DNA from: Smittium culicis
Taxonomy: Eukaryota > Kickxellomycota > Harpellomycetes > Harpellales > Legeriomycetaceae
Reading direction: 5' to 3'
NCBI GenBank assembly: GCA_001970855.1
Contig: LSSN01002765.1
Location: 1-29,368, forward strand
DNA: 29,368 nt
Shown here: one piece after another, positions 1 to 11,081 of the stretch
How positions within the stretch are numbered: position 1 is the first letter of the stretch
Layout of the letters: each line of letters opens with the position of its first letter
Made by a program: the position numbers and the translations under genes
Notes under the pieces: generated by a model
Databases searched by the model: none
What the model was told of the DNA's origin: nothing
The model's input: the letters and a program-made list of their open reading frames with translations, nothing else

Positions 1-3000
1 AAAAATTTAAATTCAGAATATGGCTGCTTTATATATAAAAGCAAATCGGTGGTGTTCACTAAAAACATAGTAGAATTAGAATTAGGCACACTCTTTATTT
101 TTAGTTTGCAGATCACTAATACGAATAACAATTATATGACGCTATACTTTTAAATATTCTATGATTATTGATTGGAACTGAGTGAAATATTATTATGACG
201 CAACTCTATTTGTCAGGCTAGGCTAAATGGATCTATCGGGTACTATTGACGTCTTTTTTATAAAAAACTTCAAAAGTATTACAAGTGCTTTTTTTGGCAA
301 GATATTATCCCGTAATGAGAATTATTGACACGCTTTTTTAATTATTTTAAGTATTGGTTTGAACAATAAGCGTATTTCCAGTTGACTTTTTACGTATTAT
401 GACTAAATTTTGGGATCGATATATAATCATTTGTATTTTATTAAAAATATTGCAAGTGTTGATTGGCTAAGCATAGATAATGTGTATCTTGATTAGCCTC
501 CCATAAATGAAGAATCCGCAGATATTCCATTAGCTAATTTTTTCAATATCGATGAAATACAACACTACAGGAATCTATGAATAAAAAAATTATAATGTTC
601 TCATTGAATAGGATTAGCCTCCAATCTGTTCTCTTTTCGGCATGCTTTTAACTATTTAATAAGGTTTAATTTAGCCCGAATCTGCTCTATATAGCTCGAA
701 TTGCTGGCAACTATTGGGCGCACAATACACAATTAGATTTCAGCCTTTTTGTTTTTGTTTTTTCTTTTCTTATATCCATATGTTTTTTTTTTTTTTGAAA
801 GGGGAAATAGTTATTGCGCTGTTGTAAAATATACTCCGAATTGAATTTAACAAAATAAAAAACAGTAGATTTAGAGATAGCTCTTGATATAATTCGTATG
901 CAAAATACTCCTACAGCTATCTTTATTAGCGGTTATTGCTAGCTACATCAAAGCAGCTTTAAAAACATTTCATTTGCCAGCTCTTTTTATCTGTGTGTTA
1001 CCTATGATTTTATCTGCGTCTTTGCTAATATTTAGTTTGTATTACACCCCTCGCTTTACCTAAAAGGTCAATGAAATGCTTCAGGTATGGAAGTGCTGTA
1101 TCTCCCGCCTCCCTCAAACTTACCAATCATCATATTCAAATTCTTATCAAGCAATTAAATGTTTTTTTTTAATACTTAATTAAATAGAGCATTATTTTTT
1201 TAATAGTTTGTACAAGGGAGTAAAAAGCGAATAAGCTGCTGCTTTTCAGGAAGGAATCAACTTTGTATACATTATGTAGACAAACAAAAACCTTTGATGA
1301 AGCTTTGGATTCGTTAGATATTAATTAACAAGCCAATGGACTTTCATTAAACCAATATCCTGTTTAAGTAAACGCAAGTTCAATTAGTGGTTTAGTATTT
1401 AGACAAACCTGCTTTCTTACTTATTTTTTATTTTTAGTTCTGCATCAAATGCTATTTAACCGCAAAATATACACTAAGACTCGTATTAAAGATTATTAAC
1501 CGATTTTCTCTCGAAATATGAGCAAACAATGCAGCAACCAATCTAACTTTTTTTTAAAAGATGTTGAGTTGCCAAGGAGTTCCCACAGTCTTTTATGCTG
1601 AGCTTACAATTCCAAAGAACGAAAATCCCTATAGCCATATAGAGGCATACACATTGTTCTGCAAATTACCGCAGCTATTAAAAATTTTAGAGTGCTGGGA
1701 ACGAATAATAAATTATTTAGAAAAATCTTATTTTTCTAGGCACATAAAGCAATCTCTTTTAGCACAAATGTGAAATATAATCTTTTTTCAAAGGCGCTGG
1801 GTATCTTTTGCATCGAATTCTGTATTTCCAATCATTTATTAGGTGCAAGTATTCCTCCTATCAGTAACATCGAGAAAAAAATCTCGTGCTTTTATATTTA
1901 TAAGCAATTACGAGCTAAACCCTTCAGCCCAATTCATCTATCATATTAGAGTCATAACGCAAATCTACATTTTATTAGTTGACAAAGCGTTTAATGTCAA
2001 AATAATTTATCGAAAATATTCAATCAAGATGTCAAAATGCTGCAATTTTAATCACATATTAAAAACTATCCAATTCGATAAATTCACACACTTTTATTAT
2101 CTAATACTATCAATTCTTTTTCATTTCTAGAGATATTTAGTTACACTATTACATGCGATTACTGTGCATGCTTTTAGTGGCGTGCTTAGATTCTAAATTC
2201 TCCTAAAATAAATATTAGCTCATATGGGAGGCTGTTTTTGAAGGAAGCACTTTATAGTCTAAAGTGTTACAGAGAATAAAATAGTAATAAAAAATCAGTG
2301 ACCAACGAGTAAAATCACTTCTTTTTTTAGCAAATAAAAATTTGAAATTTAAATGAATAAACAGTAAAAACCGAAAACCTATCTCAATCCTGCCAATAGT
2401 GTTTACAATTAGATAATGACCAAGCCAATAACAATAAGTTTCAACAAAGGACTTACTTCGTTCAGAGTATCCCATATGCCTAGCAATCTCGAAAAATAAA
2501 ATGTGGTATACGATTTTTTCCTGATTAGAAAAAGGAAATAGCTCTTGACTCACCAAGCATCTCTCTGTATATAAATACCAGCTAATTAATATCATATACT
2601 ACCATTGAAATCTGGCTACGGCTAGCCAATAACTGCCCCAATAAAATCTTTAATGTAGATTTCATAGCGATATATCCTCTCCGTTCAGTTGGAGTCTATA
2701 ATCCGAGTAAACTCAAGCTTAATATTAATATGCGCCCTGTCCAACGATTTTATATTATAACAACGTAAAAAACAATTGATTATCCAATAATTCTTTATAT
2801 TTCCCAAATAGCAATCCTTTTTTTTTTTCTGTTTATTCCATTTAAATAGGAAATACCAATGAGTATTGCTCAATGCCATCACTTTAACATACATTTTCCA
2901 AAAATAGTAATAATTGTTTGCTATATTATTAATATCGACTACACAAATCTCTTTCGGAAAATATGCTTTTTTATAAACCGCAAAAGCGCTGTACCGAATC

Positions 3001-3099
3001 TACCTCTAATCACTCCAAAACCTATCAGATACTATAATCATTTAATTAAAAAACATACGAGTAACTTGAACCACTAGATAGAGAGAAATTAAAATACAT
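1..3099. other. Intergenic region, no convincing gene
   Basis: This stretch is moderately AT-rich with scattered homopolymer runs, for example T at about 783-797. Two open frames were considered. The one at 1561-1773 (+) codes 70 residues; it is preceded by a CTAAC, a T-run and an AG at 1560, which resembles an intron 3' end, so it could be a coding exon or relic. The one at 2215-2595 (-) codes 126 residues rich in F, Y and I. Neither shows a recognisable domain, signal peptide or codon bias strong enough to be called a gene. An 11-base word, GATTAGCCTCC, occurs near 491 and near 610. I see no RNA gene here. Confidence 0.4.
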
Positions 3100-3103
3100 T
3101 TAG

Positions 3104-3292
3104 CCCTTTCACATATGGTAGATTATTTTTGATCATCCTGATATAACCAACAACGTAAAATTAAAATACTTTAATTCCGAGGCCTTTATAAACATTGGCT
3201 TATTGTATTATAGCAGCGAATGATAAACTAAACTATAAATCATAAACGAATCAACAACCCAGTTGTATTAAAGAGCGTTGCACGGGAAAGGA
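3104..3292 (+). mobile_element. 189-bp TTAA-type MITE, copy A
   Basis: This is a short non-coding element of 189 bp flanked by direct 4-bp repeats TTAG (3100-3103 and 3293-3296). It starts with CCCTTTCACATATGG and ends with the inverted partner GGGAAAGGA. The interior aligns along its length with the copy at 28007-28195, which is also exactly 189 bp. Shared blocks include a TTTAATTCCGAGG-like word, a TTATTGTATTATAGCAGCGA-like word and AATCATAAACGAATCAA. TTAA-type target duplication plus CCC-starting termini is the known signature of the piggyBac superfamily. No transposase is encoded, so movement would depend on an enzyme supplied elsewhere. The name piggyBac-like is inference from ends and target site only. 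Confidence 0.75.
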
Positions 3293-3296
3293 TTAG

Positions 3297-3610
3297 AAAA
3301 GAGCCTGGTTTGTTGACTTGATAAAAGTTTATTATTTCTGCCAATCGCCCCTCTCCCGATATCGCTTCAAAAAAGTCGGATCGACTCTTTCGATATTTGT
3401 GGCCCAGGTTTTGGTTATTATCCAACCCAACCACTAGACAAGGTAAAACTCGGGAGCCTGGCGCGATAAGATACTGCCCATCCAGAACCATCCCAACACT
3501 CCTGGCAGAATCAACAACCCATAATTCGCATATTTGCTTATTTCGAGCGTTTATATGGGATATACTAAGGAGAGACGGAACTATTATTCTTAGAAATTCT
3601 ATTTGATAAA
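3297..3610 (-). other. GC-rich island, possible decayed coding relic
   Basis: GC content rises to about 45% between 3301 and 3540, against roughly 30% around it, directly next to MITE copy A. Both strands are open: a minus frame runs through 3240-3650 and a plus frame through 3397-3606. The minus frame includes WVVDSARS followed about 30 residues later by VVGLDNNQNL and then SGEGRLAEI. This faintly recalls the protease-to-integrase stretch of Ty1/copia polyproteins (a DSG motif followed by a V-P-G-L-x-x-N-L motif), but the glycine of DSG is alanine and no other retroelement domain is visible. The minus frame runs on into the MITE, so its downstream end is not a real gene end. It may be a fragment of an old transposon or gene, or simply a compositional island. 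Confidence 0.25.
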
Positions 3611-3650
3611 AAAAATCGAATATAGCTATTGGCTGTATCAGGAAATTCAT

Positions 3651-4321
3651 TTGTTGATATTTTGTAAAAGCATTTAAAAATACAAGTAAAGGCGATGAAG
3701 TAGGAAATTTTTAATAGAAAAAGTAGCGTTTATCAAAATAATATCCAATAATGATAAACAGATATTCAATCCCAGAAAATTCATATAAATAAAGAAAACT
3801 GGTGTCCTGATCCCTAGAAAAAATAGAAATGTGTTTAGCTTATCTATTCATCCCTTTACTTTATAAACCCACTTACACCAAATGTTTGTATCAATATAGA
3901 CTTGCCACAAATAGCTTTATTATTCCACAAAAATAAAATAAATTCAAGCGATTTGTAAAATCAACAACGAGCTTTTTTCAATACCAAAGCACATTAAAAA
4001 ATTGTTTTGTTATTTCATTACTTAAATATTATTATTGTATTACTATACTTGCACATTAGAACATAACTTTGTTGGACCACATTAGTGATTAATCTTTGTA
4101 AAATCTCCAATAATTTTATTTTTTGATATCCCTAGAGAATAGCTACCCCATTTAAAACAAAACATTCCATACTAGAATATCCTTTTAATCAAGTTTTATA
4201 TAATTTTTGGTTCTTATATGACCATTAGATAAATGATCTAATGAAAAATTTATACTACTATAATTAATAAAACTGATTATTATTGCTTTAATTAAATATT
4301 GCTGAATAACCTCCTTATATC
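3651..4321. other. AT-rich intergenic spacer
   Basis: No open frame of useful length, no RNA gene and no repeat with clear boundaries was seen. A loose similarity exists between about 3935-3995 and 4745-4815 (both contain AATAAATTCAAG and CTTTTTTCAATACC), which may be an old duplication. Confidence 0.35.
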
Positions 4322-4337
4322 ATTAGCTTTGTGCATT
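4322..4337. repeat. Target-site duplication, left copy
   Basis: The 16-base word ATTAGCTTTGTGCATT is found here and again, without a mismatch, at 4662-4677. The two copies bracket the 324-bp element between them exactly. A perfect 16-base repeat that is not low complexity is unlikely by chance at this spacing, and the length is typical of LINE-machinery insertions. Confidence 0.65.
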
Positions 4338-4661
4338 TTTTTTTTTTTAATCACGGAATTTTATTGGTACGATAACAATAATAGAAAATACGCGGTAAAT
4401 AAACTAAAAAAATAGAAATTCGGTGCAAGGCATAAAAAAACTAATATTTTAATACTAATAAATTCCTCTGCCGGTCTACCGGCTGCGTAACTAAAGGGAA
4501 ATGGGATCAATCTACCATCCGAAAGATCCACCCAGGCATTGCTTCAAGTAGGCTGGATGACTGAAGTTACAAGCAGTCATTGAATTAAGCTCGTTCCAAC
4601 AAAATTGAATTCGTTGAGATCATTGAGCTCCTAGTCAGAGCCTACATCTAACAGGATTAAT
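4338..4661 (-). mobile_element. SINE-like retroposon, minus strand
   Basis: Read on the minus strand, the element begins at 4661, carries a GC-rich head of about 190 bp (4661-4466), continues with an AT-rich body and ends in an A-run (T at 4336-4347 on the plus strand) directly against the left target-site duplication. Matching 16-bp duplications at 4322-4337 and 4662-4677 complete the signature of target-primed reverse transcription. The head can fold: CTGC-GTAACT at 4483-4492 pairs with AGTTAC-AA-GCAG at 4565-4576, GCCGGT pairs with ACCGGC at 4470-4483 (the two hairpins are alternatives at the shared C 4483), and CTC/CAAC pairs with GTTGAG around 4590-4618. I find no clear tRNA A and B boxes, no 7SL or 5S similarity and no open reading frame, so the parent RNA is unknown. 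It could instead be a 5'-truncated LINE copy or a retroposed non-coding RNA. Confidence 0.55.
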
Positions 4662-4677
4662 ATTAGCTTTGTGCATT
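4662..4677. repeat. Target-site duplication, right copy
   Basis: This is the second perfect copy of ATTAGCTTTGTGCATT. On the minus strand it precedes the 5' end of the retroposon. It continues into a T-rich stretch, giving an A-rich target on the minus strand, as expected for LINE endonuclease nicking. Confidence 0.65.
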
Positions 4678-4999
4678 ATTTTCTTTTTCCTTCTACTAGT
4701 ACTTCGTTTTGACTATTTACTTAGATATTTTAGTAAAAAATCAGCACTAATAAATTCAAGTGTTTGATGTGAATTTAACCATTGGTTGTGACCTTTTTTC
4801 AATACCTAAATACATCCGCTTTTTTCTAATTATTTTTATTGCTCAAGATTTTTAAATTTCTAATTTGATACTAAATAATTTTAAAAGGAAAAAAATAAAT
4901 GAAATTTCTCCTTTATTATGTTTAATAATAATCAAAAACAACATGTAATGTTATGTAAAATGTCACTCCGGGCCGGATAAGCCTAGGTTATACTTTATA
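4678..4999. other. Spacer with a small GC patch at the desert border
   Basis: AT-rich spacer without a gene. Its right end, about 4963-5000, holds an isolated GC patch (CACTCCGGGCCGGATAAGCC) at the place where the long AT desert begins. I cannot assign the patch to an element. Confidence 0.3.
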
Positions 5000-5624
5000 T
5001 CAACTGCCAGTATCCATAATTATAAAATATCGCAAAGCTTCATCCAAGGAAGTCTTTTTTTTCATCTTTTAAATTGTATAGTCATTATTTCTACAGTTAT
5101 ATGACCCTTTTCTGCTTTTACTCATTTTTTGAGACTTACTCACAGTCATCTAATATTTAGTTTCAAATTTTTGTTTCATAACAGTATAGAACCTTATGAT
5201 TCATATGAAACTTTATTTTCAAATTGGAACAATAATTATGGTATAAGGATGTCTAAAATTAATAAAATAAAGCAAGTTGAAATAAGTTGTTAAAATTTAT
5301 GAATGGGTGGGGGTTTATTAAGCACCATATAATAACCCTTATATATAAAAAAATAACCATGAAATAATACAAATAATGGATCTTAGATTAAAATAGAAAC
5401 ACATATAAAATACTTTTACTATTTAACAATCGAGAATAAAAATTATTTTTTACAAGAATAAGTTACTACGAAAAAAATTATAACTTACATTGAAACACAT
5501 ATATAGGAATTGATTTACAGCCAAAATGAACAGCATCGAATTTTTCTCAAAAGATTAAAAACGGCTTAGCCTTATATATAAACTAAAAGGTGATAAACCT
5601 ACTTCATTTGAACTAGAGTTTACT

Positions 5625-5652
5625 TATATATATATATATATATATATATATA
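5625..5652. repeat. TA dinucleotide microsatellite
   Basis: An uninterrupted run of 14 TA units. It is a simple repeat and likely length-variable between strains. Confidence 0.9.
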
Positions 5653-7920
5653 GCTTACTATTATAAATTTTTTTAAAATAAATCTGAAACCGCTTACTTT
5701 TCTCGGTATATAAATATATATATTACAGTTTTATATCTAAAAATCACTATTATTCATGAAAAAAATTACTTTAGAAAGAGAGTGAATCTTTTTACCTCAA
5801 AATACATTGATTATTCGATGTTTATTAATCATTGTTATGCTTCGATTATGAAATCAGCAATATGCTAATTAATGTTCCTTATTTTATATCATAAAATATC
5901 TTTAATATTGTTTTATAAACTGTTTATATATTATCTAACTGTTCCTTTGGTTTTGGCGTAGATTACTGGATTTTTCTATTTAATTTTAGATATTTATGAT
6001 TTGTAGATATAAAGACAAATGAATCATCGCCTAAAAAAATCTATTCTAAAAGAAAAATTTTATTCCGATCTTGGGTACAATATGCTAAGTATATTTTTAT
6101 TGATATATTCAAATCATAGTAATAAATAAATAAAATTAGAACTTTTTGAATCTAATTTTTTTTATGTTGATATCTCTTCATATTTAATATTGAATCTTAA
6201 TTTGTATCTTGAAAAAACAAAAAATATGATATTACACGTCTACTCTAATAATTATAAATTCATGTAGATCACTTTTATTTTTAAATTAAAATTTTATCAT
6301 AGAGTTTGGAAATTATTAGTTACAGCTTAGCTATTAAATATAATTAATTATATTTTTCGATATTTTCAAAAAAATGGATAATGTAAACTAAAATATTAAA
6401 ATATTTACGGATACTGATTTAATAAAATTCAATGCCAGATGTTTAAAATCACGATTATTATTGATTAAACTTTTTTCATATCGAGTAGCTTAATTCTCAA
6501 AAAAAAATTAAATAACGAATTATAAGAACTATACAAAAGCACTTAAAGCGCATTTATAAACGCCAAAAATTTTATTTCAAAATTAAAAGATTTATATCAA
6601 TAATGTTTAAATTCCCATGCATATATATATATAACGATGAATAGTTATTTAAACACTCTAATTGAATTATAAGTCATTTAAACTAATTTTAAAGGAAATT
6701 CTTGTAGTAAATTTTCGAAATTTCAATTAATAGCAAGGTAAGCTATTTTTACGGGATAAAAAATTATTGAAAATCAGAAACTATTCATCAAACTACTTTT
6801 TTTTGAAAGAAGAAAATATATAAAAATCCTTTTTTTTCTTTTGATCCGCTGTATCTAAGTCGGATTCAATTCTAGCACCAGTAAATTTAGCTAAAACTAT
6901 TGTCTATAACAATGCATAATTTTTTTATAGGAGTTATTATTATGAAGCTTTGAGACTGAATAAATCATATTCAAATGCTAATAATACTCTTCCAAGATAC
7001 ATACTATACATATAATGGTTATACCTCCATAATCAGGTCATTAAAAAGAATCATAAGCTCAGATATAACTAGTGTTGATATATTTTCGTCATATTGACAA
7101 AATTCATTACTTCTCAAAATTATATTTTTCATATTATTTAATCAAATATTCCATAATTTAATCACGTAAAGAGTATTTTTATGAACACGGATCAATTAAG
7201 CTTAAATTTAATCGGTAAATTATAATTTTATTATCATAAAATGATAATTATATTTCATATTCGTACCATTCAAAGTAGTACTTTTTAATCAAAAAAACAA
7301 TAAAATAAACCACATTTGTTGTAAGTGTGTTTTTTAATAATATCAGTTAACTATTTTTATTGTTTTTCAAATTCTATATATAAGCTTAATAGAGTATATT
7401 TAGGTCTAAATAAAAAGATAATTCACAAAAAGAAGGTTATTGTACTTGCATGAAATAATATACGCCAAATATTAGTTATAAATTCCTTTTGGGCGAATTT
7501 TAAAGGCCATAAAAAGGATTAAACATATAATTTACAGTTTATTAGAAGAAAATTCCTATAAAAAAATACTAATTCAAACTTACATACTTGTTATATCCTC
7601 AATATATATATTTTATTCTAAATAAAAATAAACGATATTTAAATGGTAAAACATGATCAATTATCAACTACGATTTGAAATTGTACTAAGATTATTATTA
7701 TCCGATTTTTTTCCGTGGTGTGTATATTATGGCTTTAATAATCATTTAATGTGTTGTTTTGGACGATAAATTGAAGATTTAATATTTAATTTACTGATTT
7801 TTATTTAAATAATGAGGTATAAAATAATAAATACGAAAATTAAGAAAGGAATAAAATATAATTATTGAATTTATATTCCTTGAATGGGAAGATAAGTTGT
7901 TTAAAATCTGAAATTATAAA

Positions 7921-8032
7921 TATTTTATGATTTTTTAGTCTTTCAAGTAAGAGTTAAACTTAATAATAGTAATAAATATTTTATGATTTTTTAGTCTTTC
8001 AAGTAAGAGTTAAACTTAATAATAGTAATAAA
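7921..8032. repeat. Perfect 56-bp tandem duplication
   Basis: A 56-bp unit at 7921-7976 is repeated without a single mismatch at 7977-8032, and four more bases of a third unit follow before the match stops. Each unit contains TTTTTTAGTCTTTCAAGTAA. Perfect identity inside otherwise decaying DNA means a recent event, or an assembly artefact. Confidence 0.92.
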
Positions 8033-11000
8033 TATTGAAAGTTTTAAAATTTTATTTATTTCTGGTATATTTAATTCAAAATATATTTATAGTAACCCAA
8101 AATAATTTTTTTCAATTTTATCAAATTTTTATTCAAATTAATCATATTTTTATCTAGTTTATATAAATTATATGATGTATATGGATAAAATATAATCATG
8201 CAATCAAATAATTGATTATTTATACCTTTATTTGAAGATATTATTGATTTTATAAAAAAATTTGCACTCAATTTAGGCTTAATTAATATCAAAAAAAATA
8301 ATAAAAATTAAATTAATTTTTTTATAGTATATTCCAAACCAGGTTTATAAAAATAATTTTCGATTATTTATAAATCAAAATCAATCTCATATTTCAATTA
8401 ATTATAAAAAACCTATAAAATAGATATATATTGTTTTTTTATAGCGTATTAAAATATTTTAATCATCCAAAAAACCCTATTTATGATACCTTTAATTTTT
8501 CCATATGCTAATATTAGATTTTTATTGTTTTAACTTATTTTGGTTAAGTCAAATTTTTTATTATTTTTATAGAATAAAAAATTTTCAAGATATTTTTGAA
8601 TTCAATATTTTACTTTTCAATTTTTGTTATGTTATTAATTTACACCATTTATTGATTTTCATCACTATTTATAATTTTTTTTATATATTTGATACAGATA
8701 TTATAGATTAATCCTCCTCTATCAAAAATATCCATCCATAATCATCGGATAAATCGCCCGTTCTCAAACTATTATGTATTAATTCAATAGATTTAATACT
8801 TTTATTATATTTATAATAAATATATTCTTAACTTTTAAAAATATTTTTGAATAAATTATTTACTTTCCATATTTATTAAATTTTAAGTAGATGTAAAATA
8901 AAAACATTATAAAAAAAAATTACCTAATTTATTGAATTTTCTACTTTGATTATGAGAAAAAAAATTTTTAATAGTTTTATTTTGTATTATTTTAAATTTT
9001 TTGTTTAAAAATATATATACTTAATAAAACATCTATATACTTTTATTGGGTTTAGAATAATAAATGATGAAAATTTTGAATTGATTTATTATTTATATAG
9101 CTATGGTCCTAAAAAAATTTAAAAAGTATATAAAATAAATCTAGAATCTATTTTTACTAATAACGATGATTGATGATTTAATCGAATTTATCAACATTTC
9201 ACACAATTCCGAATATTAGTATATATCGTTTTAAGTTTTTTTTTTCTTATATATTTTATTAAAACAAAATTAATTAAATAATTGTCTTTTATATGGTAAA
9301 TATATACAAATTTAGTAATTTTTTATATTTCAATATTATCATTATTAATAATTATTTATGATCTACTGGATATAAAAATAAGGTATATTATGTTACACGA
9401 ACTTCATTTATTATAATATGAAATTATTTTGAAATACCCATAGTTTTAAATAACCTAAACCAAGATTTTTTTTAATTTCGTTTCAAATTTTTTAGCTCTT
9501 GGTTTATAAGCTTAGTAAAATGAAAATCTTTATGTCTGTAATCCAAATATTTAAACACTTTTTACATTTAGTTATACGATTATGATAGCAATATTTATGC
9601 AATAGTATCTGTTATAGAAGTATATAAACTGGAAGAATATTTTCTACCTATAATTAAAATTTAATAACAACTGAATTTAATAAAAATTATAATAATTTAT
9701 TATTAGTATAATTATAAAATCACATAAATTAGCCCAAAAATTTTTTTCTGAATTAATTTATATAAGTTATTATAAAAATTTAATTTTTAGCGTTTGATAT
9801 ATTATCAATCATATAAGTGCAAAATACTATTTATTGCTATGTGCTATTAGAATATTTTCAAAAATGAATTTCTGTAATTTCATTGGATTTTAAATTTCTC
9901 TAATGTTCTTAATTATCATTTTTATAATATATTTTTAGGAATTTTGAGGAATTATTATTTTTTTATATGCATAAACTTGTAAAAAATAAGATGTAAAACT
10001 TTTTAAAAGATATTGAATTAAAATTTTAAAATTTAACTAATATGAATTAATTTTTTAAGATTATATTCCTTAAAAAATTTAAATATCTTATTTTTAATAA
10101 ATATATAAATTTAAAAATTATGTCAATTTTTATATTTTATATTTTGGATTTTAATATTAAAATTATTATTCATCACTTTTGCGATAAGAATAAGATAAAT
10201 TTAGGCATTTTTAATGTATAATATTATAATTAAAATTAATTAACCCTTTTTATTTATTATAAAAAAAATTTTATAATTCAATATATATTTTAATATGAAA
10301 AATATTCTTTTGTGACTCATAATTAAAAATTTTTAAATAATTTCGAGGTTTTTTATATCAGAAATAAATTTGAAATTTTGGAAAAAGGTCCATTTTTTAA
10401 CGATTTAAAATTCTAATTTTAAGTTAATATTATGATTATTTTTTAGAATAGATATTTAATTGAATAAAATAAATAATTATTAACATAAATCAATTTATAC
10501 TTATATTTAAGATTCAATCATTAATTTTATTTCTTGGCCTAGTATCCATTTTATTTTTTTAAAAAAAAACATATGATTCAATTTATTAATGTATATACCA
10601 AGTTTTTTTCTTATAATTAATTTCATGAAAATCATATTTCACACGCTTATTTTTTTATAAAGTTTCTTAAACTTTTTTTATTTCGATAATTTATTTTTTA
10701 TTCGAAAATAATTAATAATAATTATAAATAGCGCAGTCTACTATTTTAAAATATTAATTAATATATATATACCTAGATATTCAATTTAAGATAAAAGTAT
10801 TTAAATTAGTAAAAATAAATTATTTAAATTTTAAATTTGATATTTTTTTCAAAGTATTTTTTTAATTATTTTAATTTACATAAATTATATCTTTAGTCGA
10901 ACTTTTCTCAAAATACTGACCACAATTAACGTACAAAAGATATAAAAATTGAAATATATTTTAAATAAATCTTTATTGATTCGCCATATAAGCTTTAATT

Positions 11001-11063
11001 TATTTTAATAGTGTATAAAGTATAAATTAACAAATATAATAGAGTTTAAATAAAAAAGAAATC

Positions 11064-11081
11064 ATTATTATTATTATTATT
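11064..11081. repeat. ATT trinucleotide microsatellite
   Basis: About six uninterrupted ATT units inside the AT desert. Confidence 0.8.

Noticed and set aside
4470..4510. Resemblance to an HDV-like ribozyme (CCGGCTGCGTAAC followed by AAATGGGATC)
   Set aside because: The would-be P1 strands are separated by only two bases and form a simple hairpin; the nested double pseudoknot cannot be built.
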